Positions 41,765 through 50,955 of a DNA stretch of 64,000 nucleotides are shown here, in pieces. The DNA is from Spirosoma utsteinense. Lineage in GTDB: Bacteria > Bacteroidota > Bacteroidia > Cytophagales > Spirosomataceae. The DNA is taken from positions 214,751-278,750 of the forward strand of contig NZ_VFIA01000004.1 in NCBI RefSeq assembly GCF_014282275.1, given 5' to 3'. The notes under the pieces are model-generated. The model ran no database searches. It saw only the letters and a list, made by a program, of their open reading frames with translations, and was not told where the DNA came from. The position numbers and the translations under genes are program-made. Positions within the stretch are counted from its first letter, which is position 1; each line of letters begins with the position of its first letter.

Positions 41765-44700
41765 ATGAATCGTTGGCTCTTTATCAGTTGGTTAACGATT
41801 GGCCTGCTCAGCCGGCTGGCTACGATAACGGTTGCCCAGACTACGACACTTACGGGCGCTGTGGCCGATGCGGTAACCGGTAAAGCCATGCCCTTTGCCA
41901 ACATATACCTTAACGGCAGCACCCGGGGTACGCTGACCAATGAAAACGGCCAGTATAAACTATCCGGTGTGCCCCTCGGTACGGTCGAAGTAGTGGCTTC
42001 GTTTGTGGGCTACCAATCCCAACGGCGCACCCTTCGGCTGAATGACAGCCAGGGAATGCGGGCTAACTTTCAACTCAAACCCAGTGACCAAACGCTGGCT
42101 ACGGTAATTGTTCGGGCTAACCCAAAGTTATGGCAGCGTCATCTCAAGCAATTTCAGCGGCAATTGTTTGGCGAACCCTTTGGAGCGCAGTGCCAGATCA
42201 TGAATAGTGAGGTGCTCAGTTTCAAGGAAGAGAACGGGCAGTTGAGGGCTACGGCTACCGAGCCAATTGTGATCGAAAACCAGGCCCTGGGTTATCGCAT
42301 GTGGTATGAACTGATTCATTTCGCCGGAAACTCTCAAAAGGTATACTACGCAGGTACAACGCGGTTCGAGGAATTGAAGGCTGCCGACGAGCGGCAGGCG
42401 AACCGGTTTCTGCGTAACCGGATGCGTGCTTATAAAGGCTCGATCCGACATTTGATGACCAGCTTGATTGACAGCACTTATGAGCGCGAGGGGTTTCTGG
42501 TGTATCAGGAAGACATGACGAAGTCAATCGCCAGAAACCGGGATAACCGGACGACGCTGGCTGGTTCCATAAATAATCGACTGCAACCGCTTCGCATCAA
42601 GCAGCTGATTCTGCCGGGTCAATTGCCGTTCGAACGGCGCCTGGTATCGGATCGGCAACTCGTCGTGTTTAACACACTGGCCACATCAAACTATTCCCCC
42701 TACATTGACGCCCGTTTTGCTTATTCGCAGATAACACTGCCCGCCGGGCGCATGCAACTCACTGTTGATGGGGTGATCACGGCCCCGGAGGGTATGGAAA
42801 TTCAAGGATCATTAGCCGATGACCGGCTGTCGACGATGCTGCCCGATGACTGGAAGCCGAACCGGGCCGATCCGGTTGCCGCTGCACCCGTCCTCACCCA
42901 GGGAAAATTGATGCCGCCCGATGCCCGGCTCGGGCGAATTACAGCGACATTCAACGAACGCTTTCGTGCGCTGGCCCCGGTGCTGTTTGTGCATACGGAT
43001 AAGCCGATCTACGCTACGGGTGATCGATTATGGCTGAGTGCCTATCTGCTCGATGCGGGTACCAATCGCTTACTCGCCGGGGAAACGGCTATTCACGTCG
43101 ACCTGCTGACGCCCAGCGGAAAACTCGTGCAACACCAGTGGCTACGCGTTGACGATGGGCGAACGGCCGGTGATTTTCGGCTGTCGGATTCGCTGGAAAC
43201 GGGAACATACCGGCTCCGGGCCTATACCGATGAGGACGATGAACAACGGCGACCGGCTTTCGAGCGATCGGTGGCTGTTTATAATTTGACCCGGTCTGCT
43301 CCTCCTGCTCTCCCCGATACCACTCCTCAACCGATTGATGTTCAGTTTCTGCCCGAAGGCGGACGCTGGGTGGCGGGGGTAGAATCGCGTCTGGGCGTTA
43401 AACTGGTTGGGCCGGATGGGCGTGGCGTGTCGGCAACGGGCCGGATAGTAAACAAAGAGGGAGTTGAAGTAGGTCAGTTTAAAACCAGTGCCCGAGGGAT
43501 GGGCAGCTTTGTGCTGACGCCACTGGCGGGACAAACGTATACGGCCGACGTTCACCATCATAGCCAGAATCAGGTAGTGCCGTTGCCCCCGTTCGAGTCG
43601 AAAGGACTCACGCTGTCGGCCGATGCGGTTAGTGATACGAACCGGCTGTTACTGACGATCAGGGGTGGCAGAAAGTTTGACCTTGATTCGGTTTATGTGC
43701 TGATTCAACAACAGGGGCGGCTGGTCGATCAGCGCAAAATACAGCTAGAGAACGGAACGGCGCGGGTGAGTCTGTCAACCGCGCTGATGCCTGCCGGCCT
43801 GAATCAGATTACCCTTTACGACGCGATGGCGCGGCCTCAGGCCGAACGGCTGGTGTTTTTGCCCGAACGTGTGCCGCCCGTTCGTGTTGTGCTCAGCGTG
43901 AACAAAGCCCGCTATAAACCCCGTGAACAGGCTATTGTGAGTGTTACTCTGAATGACGATGGACTGCCTGCCCTAGCCGCGCTGTCGGTCGCTATCACCG
44001 ATGCCGAACAGGTACCCGACGACACGGCTGCAGCTACCATTCAGGCCCACTTGTTGCTGACGGGCGAACTGCGGGGGAAGGTCGAACAACCCAATGCCTA
44101 TTTCAACGAAAGCTCATCCGGGTCCCGCCGGGCACTAGACGATTTGCTATTGACGCAGGGTTGGCGACGCGTGCGTGGCACACCCGCTACCGAAACGCTT
44201 GGCGGTGTTTCGCTGATGGGGCGGGTGCTGAACGCAAAAAACCAGCCTATACCTGGCGCGCAGGTTATCGTGGCGTCAACCGCATCGGGTTTGTCGTTCA
44301 TGCGATCGGCGGGAGCTGATGAAAAGGGTCGGTTTCGGCTGGCGGGGCTTGCCATTGCCGATACTGTGAAACTGCTGATGCAACTGGCTGACCGGCAATT
44401 GAAAAACCTGCCGGTGAAGGAAGCGCGCGTCGTGCTCGACGGACCGGGCCTATCGTGGGAGCAGGACACCAGTCTACTTTCGGACTGGGCTTCGTTGCGG
44501 GCTCAGTTGGCCGCAGCCCGAATCCGGCAAGACGGCAATGCTGATCTATACCGCGATAAAACTGTTAAACTCCTGAAAGAAGTGACGGTCCGGGCGCGGA
44601 AGCTGGAAGAACGTCCGGATGATGTTCGGCGGGCGAGTCTGCACGGCGGGCCCGACGCTACCCTTGTGTTCGATGACCGATCGCCCCGGTTTGCCAATCT

Positions 44701-45298
44701 GTATGAAATGATCCGGGGCAGGCTGGCGGGGGTAAACGTTTCGCAGAACATGACAACCGGTGAGTACAGCGTAATCATAAGGGGTGTGGGTAGTCTGGAA
44801 AGTAGTACACAACCCTTGTTCCTGATGGATGGGCGGCCGGTGATGAGTACCGACGGAACAGGTCTGCTCGCCTTTAATCCCGAGGACATCGAACGGGTCG
44901 AGGTATTGAAAAATGCGGGTACAGCGGGTATATATGGAGTTCGGGGCGGGAGCGGGGCAATTGCTTTTTACACCAAACGTTTCCGGCCGGGGGAGCTCAT
45001 CACCGGGTCTAAATCCAGTTCGACAACGCTGTCGCTCATTGGTTATCCTTCGGTTCGGCGCGAGTTTTACGTGCCTCGCTATGAAAGCAGGACTGACGAA
45101 AATCCATCGGACGAGTCGGCCCGGATCGACCGGCGGGACGTATTGTACTGGAAGCCGGTCAGCCAGACAGACAGTCAGGGCCACACCCAGCTGATTGTGC
45201 CGTTGTCCGACGTTGTCAGAACCATGCGTATCGTCATTCAGGGCGTCACGTCCGATGGTCGGCCGGTGGTGGGTAAGGCGTTAGTTCAGGTGCAGTAA
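41765..45298 (+). CDS. Secreted MG2/carboxypeptidase-regulatory protein with TonB plug but no barrel
   Basis: 1177 aa with an N-terminal signal (WLFISWLTIGLLSRLATITVAQ). Residues ~30-115 are a carboxypeptidase D regulatory-like domain (GAVADAVTGKAMPFANIYLNG). Around residue 415 an alpha-2-macroglobulin MG2 segment begins (PVLFVHTDKPIYATGDRLWLSAYLLDAG), followed by further beta-sandwich domains and a second CarboxypepD-like unit near 820. Residues ~980-1080 form a TonB plug (LYEMIRGRLAGVNVSQN, PLFLMDGRPV, IERVEVLKNAGTAGIYGVRGGSGAIAFYTK). No 22-strand barrel follows, so it cannot be a channel itself; perhaps it handles surface proteins or partners a receptor. Confidence 0.83.
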   Translation: MNRWLFISWLTIGLLSRLATITVAQTTTLTGAVADAVTGKAMPFANIYLNGSTRGTLTNENGQYKLSGVPLGTVEVVASFVGYQSQRRTLRLNDSQGMRANFQLKPSDQTLATVIVRANPKLWQRHLKQFQRQLFGEPFGAQCQIMNSEVLSFKEENGQLRATATEPIVIENQALGYRMWYELIHFAGNSQKVYYAGTTRFEELKAADERQANRFLRNRMRAYKGSIRHLMTSLIDSTYEREGFLVYQEDMTKSIARNRDNRTTLAGSINNRLQPLRIKQLILPGQLPFERRLVSDRQLVVFNTLATSNYSPYIDARFAYSQITLPAGRMQLTVDGVITAPEGMEIQGSLADDRLSTMLPDDWKPNRADPVAAAPVLTQGKLMPPDARLGRITATFNERFRALAPVLFVHTDKPIYATGDRLWLSAYLLDAGTNRLLAGETAIHVDLLTPSGKLVQHQWLRVDDGRTAGDFRLSDSLETGTYRLRAYTDEDDEQRRPAFERSVAVYNLTRSAPPALPDTTPQPIDVQFLPEGGRWVAGVESRLGVKLVGPDGRGVSATGRIVNKEGVEVGQFKTSARGMGSFVLTPLAGQTYTADVHHHSQNQVVPLPPFESKGLTLSADAVSDTNRLLLTIRGGRKFDLDSVYVLIQQQGRLVDQRKIQLENGTARVSLSTALMPAGLNQITLYDAMARPQAERLVFLPERVPPVRVVLSVNKARYKPREQAIVSVTLNDDGLPALAALSVAITDAEQVPDDTAAATIQAHLLLTGELRGKVEQPNAYFNESSSGSRRALDDLLLTQGWRRVRGTPATETLGGVSLMGRVLNAKNQPIPGAQVIVASTASGLSFMRSAGADEKGRFRLAGLAIADTVKLLMQLADRQLKNLPVKEARVVLDGPGLSWEQDTSLLSDWASLRAQLAAARIRQDGNADLYRDKTVKLLKEVTVRARKLEERPDDVRRASLHGGPDATLVFDDRSPRFANLYEMIRGRLAGVNVSQNMTTGEYSVIIRGVGSLESSTQPLFLMDGRPVMSTDGTGLLAFNPEDIERVEVLKNAGTAGIYGVRGGSGAIAFYTKRFRPGELITGSKSSSTTLSLIGYPSVRREFYVPRYESRTDENPSDESARIDRRDVLYWKPVSQTDSQGHTQLIVPLSDVVRTMRIVIQGVTSDGRPVVGKALVQVQ

Positions 45299-45299
45299 G

Positions 45300-45848
45300 T
45301 TATTGATTGCTCCAAACAGGTACGGGGGTAGTTGGATTGAAAAGCTCATCGATGTAATAATTCCGGCGGGGGCGTTTATCGCACACATCGGTATCGAGCG
45401 GATAAATGCAGGTAGCATACACGCCAATATCGTCGGGGTTCATCAGGCTGGCATACATGCCCGTCGGGAAGCGCGTGGTCAGGTGCGGGCGTTTGAGCAG
45501 GCAATGGCCCAGTTCATGAAGGACAAGGCATTCCCGCTCATTGGTGCTGACCTGCTTCCAGCAGGTAGGATCGGTACTTAAGGTGATACGGGGCGTCTTT
45601 CCCGTTTCCAGCAAACACTGTCCACAGGCACCGACTTCAGTCGTTTTCCCGAATGTAATGATGAGATTATCTGCCTGAATGGCCATATTTCGCTGGCGGG
45701 CCATATCCCGGAAAATCGCTACATAGGGTTCCACCTCAGCCGGTACGCTATACTGGGCTGGCTCCGTGGCGGGAACAGGGGTAGGCTGGGATGGCGACTG
45801 GCAGCTCAGGGCCAGCACGAGCAGCGACAAAACGAGGGCAGGACGCAT
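45300..45848 (-). CDS. Putative zinc-metalloprotease-like lipoprotein (HELGH)
   Basis: 182 aa with a lipoprotein signal RPALVLSLLVLALSCQS (Cys16). The central HExxH zincin motif is in CLVLHELGHCLLKRPH near residue 112, preceded by ITLSTDPTCWKQVSTNER. Several Cys residues could form disulfides. The third ligand is unclear. Related small HELGH lipoproteins occur in Cytophagia. It is convergent with the MG2 protein gene with a 1-bp gap. Proteolysis is inferred from the motif only. Confidence 0.7.
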   Translation of the reverse strand: MRPALVLSLLVLALSCQSPSQPTPVPATEPAQYSVPAEVEPYVAIFRDMARQRNMAIQADNLIITFGKTTEVGACGQCLLETGKTPRITLSTDPTCWKQVSTNERECLVLHELGHCLLKRPHLTTRFPTGMYASLMNPDDIGVYATCIYPLDTDVCDKRPRRNYYIDELFNPTTPVPVWSNQ

Positions 45849-45876
45849 ACTTGAAAAAGGCGGGTAGGCGCGTTGC

Positions 45877-47127
45877 TTACTCAGTGGGCTGAGCTTCGCG
45901 AACCGGGGGTGACTTCGTCCGACTGGCCAGTACTGCTACCAGTGCCAGACAAAGCGCAAACCAGCCGAATGGAAGCCTAAGGTCGAGTGTGGACAAGGCC
46001 CCGAATACCACCGTTGTACCAAAACTGGCTACCCCCTGCAATGCCTGGTTGATACCGAATACTTCGCCCCGGTCATCGTCGTTGGTGAGTTGGGCCATCA
46101 GGCCTTCAATCAATCCCTGGATGAGCGATAACGTCAGGCAATCGAGCGTGACCAGTATGTAAAGCCACAGGGCCGATGTGCCAACGAATCCGTATCCTGC
46201 CAGTACCGGTGCGCCCAGTGCTGCCAGCCAGAGGATTCCCCGTCGCTGGTTGATTCGGTCGGCGAAGTAGGTATAGAAAACGTAGTTGATGCCGACACTC
46301 AACGCGCCAAAATACATGAAAAAGTACGAGATAGCTTTGGCATCCATGTTCAGTGCTCCAAAACTGGCAAATGTCACAAAGTAAAAATAATAACCCGTAC
46401 TCATCGTGAGTGCTAGTTGCATGAGAACGAGCCGCTTTAGGCCGGGTTGCTTACGGTCTTTGTCGGTCAGGCGGGACCAGAGCCGCTGGACGTTGAGCGA
46501 GTTGATCAGTTCTGTTTTCAGGGCTTGGGTCGATACGCCGGACGGGTTGGCATGGGTTTCGCGCAGCGTCCAGCTCAGGAGCATGTTCACCGACGACAGG
46601 ATAACGGCCATAATGACCACCACCCGCGCCTGATCGCCTTCTACGACGTCGAAGGTTGTGAGCAGTAGTCCTGACGCGGCCGGTCCAATAACGAACCCCA
46701 GCGACAGAATGGCCCCCTCTATGCCGAGGTTCTTGAATAACTCTTCTTTGGGTGATATATCGGTGATGGCCGACCGAACCGTGGCATACATGCCATTGGT
46801 AAGCCCGTCGCTGAAGCGGTTGGCGAGCTGTGAGCCAAGCGTAACGGGCAGTAGCAGACAGTCGGCCAGGAACGTGCCAATAGCTGAGATGATAAAAATT
46901 GGCCGTCGCCCGTAGCCATCGGAAAGTTTACCCAGCAGCGGAGCCGAAAAAAGTTGCACCCCCAGGAACAGCGCCGTACCCAGCGCCAGCCACAGTTGCG
47001 GCTGCGAACGACCTTTCACAAACTCCGGCAGCACCGGCCCAATGGCCGAACCAACGATAACGTCGATAAAGATAATAGCGTAGATATGAAGCAGTCGGCG
47101 ATCGCGGGTCGGACGAGGATTCGGCAT
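45877..47127 (-). CDS. MFS transporter (TetA-like drug:proton antiporter)
   Basis: 416 aa, 12 hydrophobic segments. Motif A of drug antiporters: LLGKLSDGYGRRPIFI near residue 67. Others: IYAIIFIDVIVGSAIGPVLP at the N-terminus and FVIGPAASGLLL near residue 145. The cytoplasmic central loop is around residue 210 and the C-terminus is Arg/Lys-rich. Closest in style to TetA-type proteins, but substrate cannot be told. A 28-bp gap separates it from the preceding minus-strand gene. Confidence 0.85.
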   Translation of the reverse strand: MPNPRPTRDRRLLHIYAIIFIDVIVGSAIGPVLPEFVKGRSQPQLWLALGTALFLGVQLFSAPLLGKLSDGYGRRPIFIISAIGTFLADCLLLPVTLGSQLANRFSDGLTNGMYATVRSAITDISPKEELFKNLGIEGAILSLGFVIGPAASGLLLTTFDVVEGDQARVVVIMAVILSSVNMLLSWTLRETHANPSGVSTQALKTELINSLNVQRLWSRLTDKDRKQPGLKRLVLMQLALTMSTGYYFYFVTFASFGALNMDAKAISYFFMYFGALSVGINYVFYTYFADRINQRRGILWLAALGAPVLAGYGFVGTSALWLYILVTLDCLTLSLIQGLIEGLMAQLTNDDDRGEVFGINQALQGVASFGTTVVFGALSTLDLRLPFGWFALCLALVAVLASRTKSPPVREAQPTE

Positions 47128-47180
47128 AGTACAAAGTTACCCCGCTATCCGCTCATACAGCGTTCCGGATTTATTATTCT

Positions 47181-47208
47181 GTAGAGACGCGACCCTTCGC
47201 GTCTCTAC
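47181..47208. repeat. REP-like palindrome, GTAGAGACGC family, minimal copy
   Basis: GTAGAGACGCG and CGCGTCTCTAC, perfect 11-bp arms around ACCCTT. On the minus strand it supplies the stop codon of the RAYT gene (ATG TAG at its end). Confidence 0.85.
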
Positions 47209-47747
47209 ATGTATAAATTCTCTTTATTGTCACGGTCTTTGTTCCAATTGGATGGGTTGGCGTCAATGTAATGGCGTATACGTCTTAATTCATCATCATC
47301 ACGAATAACCCGATCGTAGTAGCGAGGTTGCCAGTTAAACAGGAGCCCGTTCGTGGTAGCGAACGTTTTGACGCCGGATTTGAATCCACGTACGATGGAG
47401 GCCAGATTACGTCGTTGCGGCCCAAATGTATTTGGTTGCCAATCGTCGTAATCGGATTTACAGATCCACAATATGCCGTGCACATGGTTCGGCATAAGTT
47501 GAAAGGCGTCCAGCAAGACAGAGGGTTGATAGTGTGGGATGGCGAACCAGCCATCTATAACCCGTTGCCCGATGATCGTAGGCTGGATGGTCCATTCACC
47601 TGATTTATCGGCAATCACTTCGCCAAAGCAGCGCTCTCGATCCTGCGTGCAGATGGTAATGAAATACATTCCATTCGATCCGTAATCATACTCAGCCAGT
47701 CGTGCTGAGTCAATCCGGTAACGGCCTTCAAATTTGTCCTGTTGCAT
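47205..47747 (-). CDS. REP-associated tyrosine transposase (RAYT), IS200-like Y1 family
   Basis: A 180-aa HUH single-strand DNA transposase. N-terminus: RIDSARLAEYDYGSNGMYFITICTQDRERCFGE. HUH motif: LMPNHVHGILWI near residue 90. Catalytic Tyr region: WQPRYYDRVIRDDDELRRIRHYIDANPSNW near residue 140. All key parts appear intact. It is flanked by REP-like palindromes of one family (47181-47208 and 47789-47902), the arrangement known for RAYTs and their REPs. The gene probably acts on these repeats across the genome rather than moving itself often. Confidence 0.92.
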   Translation of the reverse strand: MQQDKFEGRYRIDSARLAEYDYGSNGMYFITICTQDRERCFGEVIADKSGEWTIQPTIIGQRVIDGWFAIPHYQPSVLLDAFQLMPNHVHGILWICKSDYDDWQPNTFGPQRRNLASIVRGFKSGVKTFATTNGLLFNWQPRYYDRVIRDDDELRRIRHYIDANPSNWNKDRDNKENLYM

Positions 47748-47788
47748 GTTTATTCGTACAGACGACAGAAAGTAGGCCTAGTAACCGT

Positions 47789-47902
47789 GTAGAGACGCGA
47801 CCCTTCGCGTCTGGGACGCGTCAGCCCTGGCGCGTCTGGGTAGTCTGGGTAATTCTACAATCGTTGCTGACGCATCCCAGACGCGAAGGGTCGCGTCTCT
47901 AC
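47789..47902. repeat. REP-like inverted pair, GTAGAGACGC family, upstream of RAYT
   Basis: The left arm GTAGAGACGCGACCCTTCGCG with GGACGCGTCAGC and the complementary right arm GCTGACGCATCCCAGACGCG ending GTCTCTAC, about 38 bp each, around a ~40-nt loop that holds GCGCGTCTGGGTAGTCTGGG. It is a BIME-like pair, 42 bp upstream of the RAYT start and 43 bp before the bestrophin gene. Confidence 0.85.
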
Positions 47903-47944
47903 ATTGGAATTTGTAACTTTACCCCGGGTTTTTGTTAGTGATAT

Positions 47945-48820
47945 ATGGTTGATTACAATTCGAAGGAGTGGTTACACACTATTTTCTCGCTCCACAAAGG
48001 CGACACTGCCCGTAAACTGGGGTTCGTTCTGTTTGGAATGATGGCCTACTGCACGGCAGTTGCTTACTTTATCATCGAATACGTTCATCCCGGACCCGAC
48101 TCCGATCTGAAGAACATTGCCATCATGCACTCGCTGCTGGGGTTCGTGATTTCGACCCTGCTCGTGTTTCGTACCAACACGGCTTATGACCGCTGGTGGG
48201 AGGGACGGAAGGCCTGGGGGAGTCTGACTAACAATTCGCGCAACCTGGCCATTAAACTGGCCCATATTCTGGCCGACCATGAAGCCGACCGACAGTTTTT
48301 TCGGGCCATGATCCCCAACTACGCCTATGCGCTGAAGAACCACCTGCGCGGGGTTGCCCAGCCCGACGAGTGGGAAGCCTGCCCCGGTTTCGATCCGGCC
48401 AGTATTGACACTAAGCGCCACCAGCCCAACCAGATTGCGACAAGGCTGTTTGGCAAGATGGATGAACTCTACCAGCGCGGGGTGCTGCGACCTGAACATC
48501 TGTTGGTGCTCAACGCCGAATTTCAATCCTTCACGGACATCTGCGGCATCTGCGAACGTATTCACACCACGCCTATCCCGTATTCGTACTCGTCGTTCCT
48601 GAAGAAATTCGTCGCGCTCTACTGCCTGACCTTGCCCATTGGCTACGTGCTGTCGCTGCACTATTGGGTTATTCCCGTGGTGATGATCGTGTTTTATGTG
48701 CTGACCAGTCTGGAGTTGATCGCTGAAGAAATCGAAGACCCGTTCGGCATGGACGACAACGATCTACCCACCGACCGGATGTCGGCGAGTATCCGGGTAG
48801 CGGTCGGGGATTTGTTGTAA
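47945..48820 (+). CDS. Bestrophin-family (YneE-like) ion channel
   Basis: 291 aa, inner membrane. Signatures: TARKLGFVLFGMMAYCTAVAYF, LLGFVISTLLVFRTNTAYDRWWEGRKAWGSLTNNSRNLA near residue 60, IPYSYSSFLKKFVALYCLTLPIG near 215, and the acidic selectivity/calcium-clasp-like end EIEDPFGMDDNDLPTD. Prokaryotic bestrophins form pentameric channels, sodium-selective in the one with a structure. A single gene after the REP pair. Confidence 0.92.
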   Translation: MVDYNSKEWLHTIFSLHKGDTARKLGFVLFGMMAYCTAVAYFIIEYVHPGPDSDLKNIAIMHSLLGFVISTLLVFRTNTAYDRWWEGRKAWGSLTNNSRNLAIKLAHILADHEADRQFFRAMIPNYAYALKNHLRGVAQPDEWEACPGFDPASIDTKRHQPNQIATRLFGKMDELYQRGVLRPEHLLVLNAEFQSFTDICGICERIHTTPIPYSYSSFLKKFVALYCLTLPIGYVLSLHYWVIPVVMIVFYVLTSLELIAEEIEDPFGMDDNDLPTDRMSASIRVAVGDLL

Positions 48821-48900
48821 AATGCACTAGATGAGCGCCGGAAGCTTCGCAACACGGGTTTGGCTGTTACCTTCGTGGCCCCGTTTCCTTCCGTCCCTTT

Positions 48901-50273
48901 ATGAATACTACCGAACAGCCCGTAATCAGCGATTTAGGTCATGCGCCTGTGCGGTCGCTGTTTTTTCGGTTTTACGGGCCGAGTCTGGTTAGTATGGCGT
49001 CTATTGCGCTTCACCAGATCATCAACGGCATCATTCTGGGGCAGCAACTGGGCAAAGAAGCATTGGCCGCTATCAGCCTGTACACACCCGTCCTGTTCGT
49101 TTTCATTGCTTTCGTGCTGGCGGTGATGATTGGTGGCGGTATCTTGTTTTCCAAGCGTGTAGGGGCGCAGCGGTACGACGAGGCCCGGCAGGTATTCCGG
49201 TTTTGTACCACGCTGGTAGTGCTCGTCAGTGGCCTTGTTGCCTTATACGCGCCGTTTATCACGCCCTTTCTGGTCAGTCCCCGCTCATTGTTCAGTACAC
49301 GACCGAATGCACCTTCTGGAGCATCATTTTTCTGCCTGCTTTTTTGCTCCGGGTGCTCTGGGGCGGATTTCTGTCGAATGACAACGCGCCCGACGTGTCG
49401 CGTAATGCCAGTATGCTGTCGGCCCTGGTTAACATTGGGCTCGATGTGCTGCTGGTGATCGTCTTTCCATTCGGGGTGGCGGGTGCCGCCATTGCTACGG
49501 GTCTGGCACTGCTGGTGGGGCTAGCGTATCTCTTTGTGCGTATCCGCAACCGCAACGGGCACCTCGACCTCCGCCGGTTTCAGTTCACGCTTCGTTTGGC
49601 GGACTGGCGCGAGTTGCTACGGTCGGGTTTTCCGTCGTTCGTGTCGGAGTTGTCGGTAGCGGTCGGCTTCCTGCTCATCAACCGGAACCTGCTGCCTTAC
49701 GGTACGCTGGCGGTATCGGCCTTTGGCGTCGTGAGTTTGTTAAGCAACCTGTTTCTTCGGCTGTTCACCGCGTCCATGCTGGCTGTTCAACCCATCATGG
49801 CGTTTAACATTGGCGCCCGGAACCCGCGTCGTGTCCTCGAGACCCTGCGTTTTGCGCTGATTTTCTCGTTTGCCGTTGGGATTGGGGTCTTTCTGGTTGG
49901 GGCTTTTCTGGCCAATTTCATGATCGACATCGTGTCCGGCGATGAATCGGGTGAGTTCAAACGGGTAGCCGCCCAGGCCATTCTGCTCTCATTTGTCCTG
50001 TTTCTGGCAACGGGTTCCAACTACATTCTGGTGATGTACATTCAGATCATCGGGAAGGCAGTGCTGTCGACGACCATCAACATTGCGCGGGGCTTCGTGC
50101 TGATCGCGCTGTTCCTGTTTCTGCTCCCCGATCCGTTACAGATGCACCTGAATGGGATCTGGCTGGCGCGTCCCTTCGCCGAAATCAGTCTCTTGCTTGG
50201 CCTGAGCGGCTACCTCTGGTTTCGGCGAAACGTATTTTTCAGCGACGATGCTATACTAAAACGGGCAGCCTGA
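48901..50273 (+). pseudogene. MATE-family multidrug efflux transporter broken by a frameshift
   Basis: Two overlapping frames make one MATE protein of about 455 aa. Frame 1 (from ATG 48901) gives LFFRFYGPSLVSMASIALHQIINGIILG to YAPFITPFLV; then the homologous sequence continues in another frame as SPLIVQYTTECTFWSIIFLPAFLLRVLWGGF to the end at 50273. The shift falls at about 49272-49285 and fits loss of one base near CTGGTCAGTCCCCG. Twelve hydrophobic segments are present across both parts and the remainder is well preserved, so this is either a very recent mutation, programmed recoding, or a sequencing error. Confidence 0.85.
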
Positions 50274-50311
50274 CTAATGTAAATTCAGTTGTCTGAAATG
50301 GGCTATACCAA

Positions 50312-50385
50312 GCGGACTGAAGCGGAGTCGTCCGCCCGGCCGCGTTACGTAACGCGGCCGGGCGGACGACTCCGCTTCAGTCCGC
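50312..50385. repeat. 74-bp perfect palindrome without loop
   Basis: The 37-bp arms 50312-50348 and 50349-50385 are exact reverse complements with no spacer, centre GTTACGTAAC. The arm contains GCGGACTGAAGCGGAGTCGT then CCGCCCGGCCGCG. It lies between the MATE gene and the GNAT gene, which converge, and could act as terminator for both. Confidence 0.9.
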
Positions 50386-50411
50386 ACTAATAACAATACG
50401 CTGATATCCGG

Positions 50412-50921
50412 TCAGAAGCGGAGCCGGTAGTATTGACATACAAACGTCTGCCCGAACTCGTGGATCGTTTGTTGATACGTGGGTTCGAATTCATGTCGTT
50501 CGTAGAAACGCATCAGGGCCGGGCGCGTCGCATCGGTCTCCAGCTGGATTTCGTGGATACCTCGTTTCAGGCACTCGGTCTGGCAAAAATCGAGTAAGAC
50601 TTGAAACAGATTCTGACCCGCGAAGGCCCGCCGGATGGCTACTTTATGAATGATGCCTACGGTATTGGGCGGGACTTCGGCATAGTAGAGCGGGTCTTCC
50701 CATTGCAGAATGAAGGTGGCTGCGGGCACCGCCGTACCATCGGCTCCCGTTGCGTACAGGACGTAGCAATTGTCCTTTGTATACGCGTCGATAAGGTTAT
50801 GGGGCGTCAGGGTCTGGACTTCCCACATTTCCTGACCGCTGTCGACCAGCCACTGTCCTACTTCGCGGAGGGTATTGAGAAAATCGTCGGGCTGGTCGTT
50901 ACGGAATTGGTAGTCGGGCAT
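50412..50921 (-). CDS. GNAT-family N-acetyltransferase
   Basis: 169 aa, single GNAT domain. Acetyl-CoA-binding motif A region: GIIHKVAIRRAFAGQNLFQVLLDFC near residue 85 (R/Q-x-x-G replaced by RRAFAG). Then CLKRGIHEIQLETDATRPALMRFYERHEFEPTYQ, the usual terminal motif. Substrate unknown; close relatives are generic. It stands alone beside the 74-bp palindrome. Confidence 0.85.
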   Translation of the reverse strand: MPDYQFRNDQPDDFLNTLREVGQWLVDSGQEMWEVQTLTPHNLIDAYTKDNCYVLYATGADGTAVPAATFILQWEDPLYYAEVPPNTVGIIHKVAIRRAFAGQNLFQVLLDFCQTECLKRGIHEIQLETDATRPALMRFYERHEFEPTYQQTIHEFGQTFVCQYYRLRF

Positions 50922-50955
50922 AGAGCAGTTCTGAAATAAAAACGGTGGAAAATCA

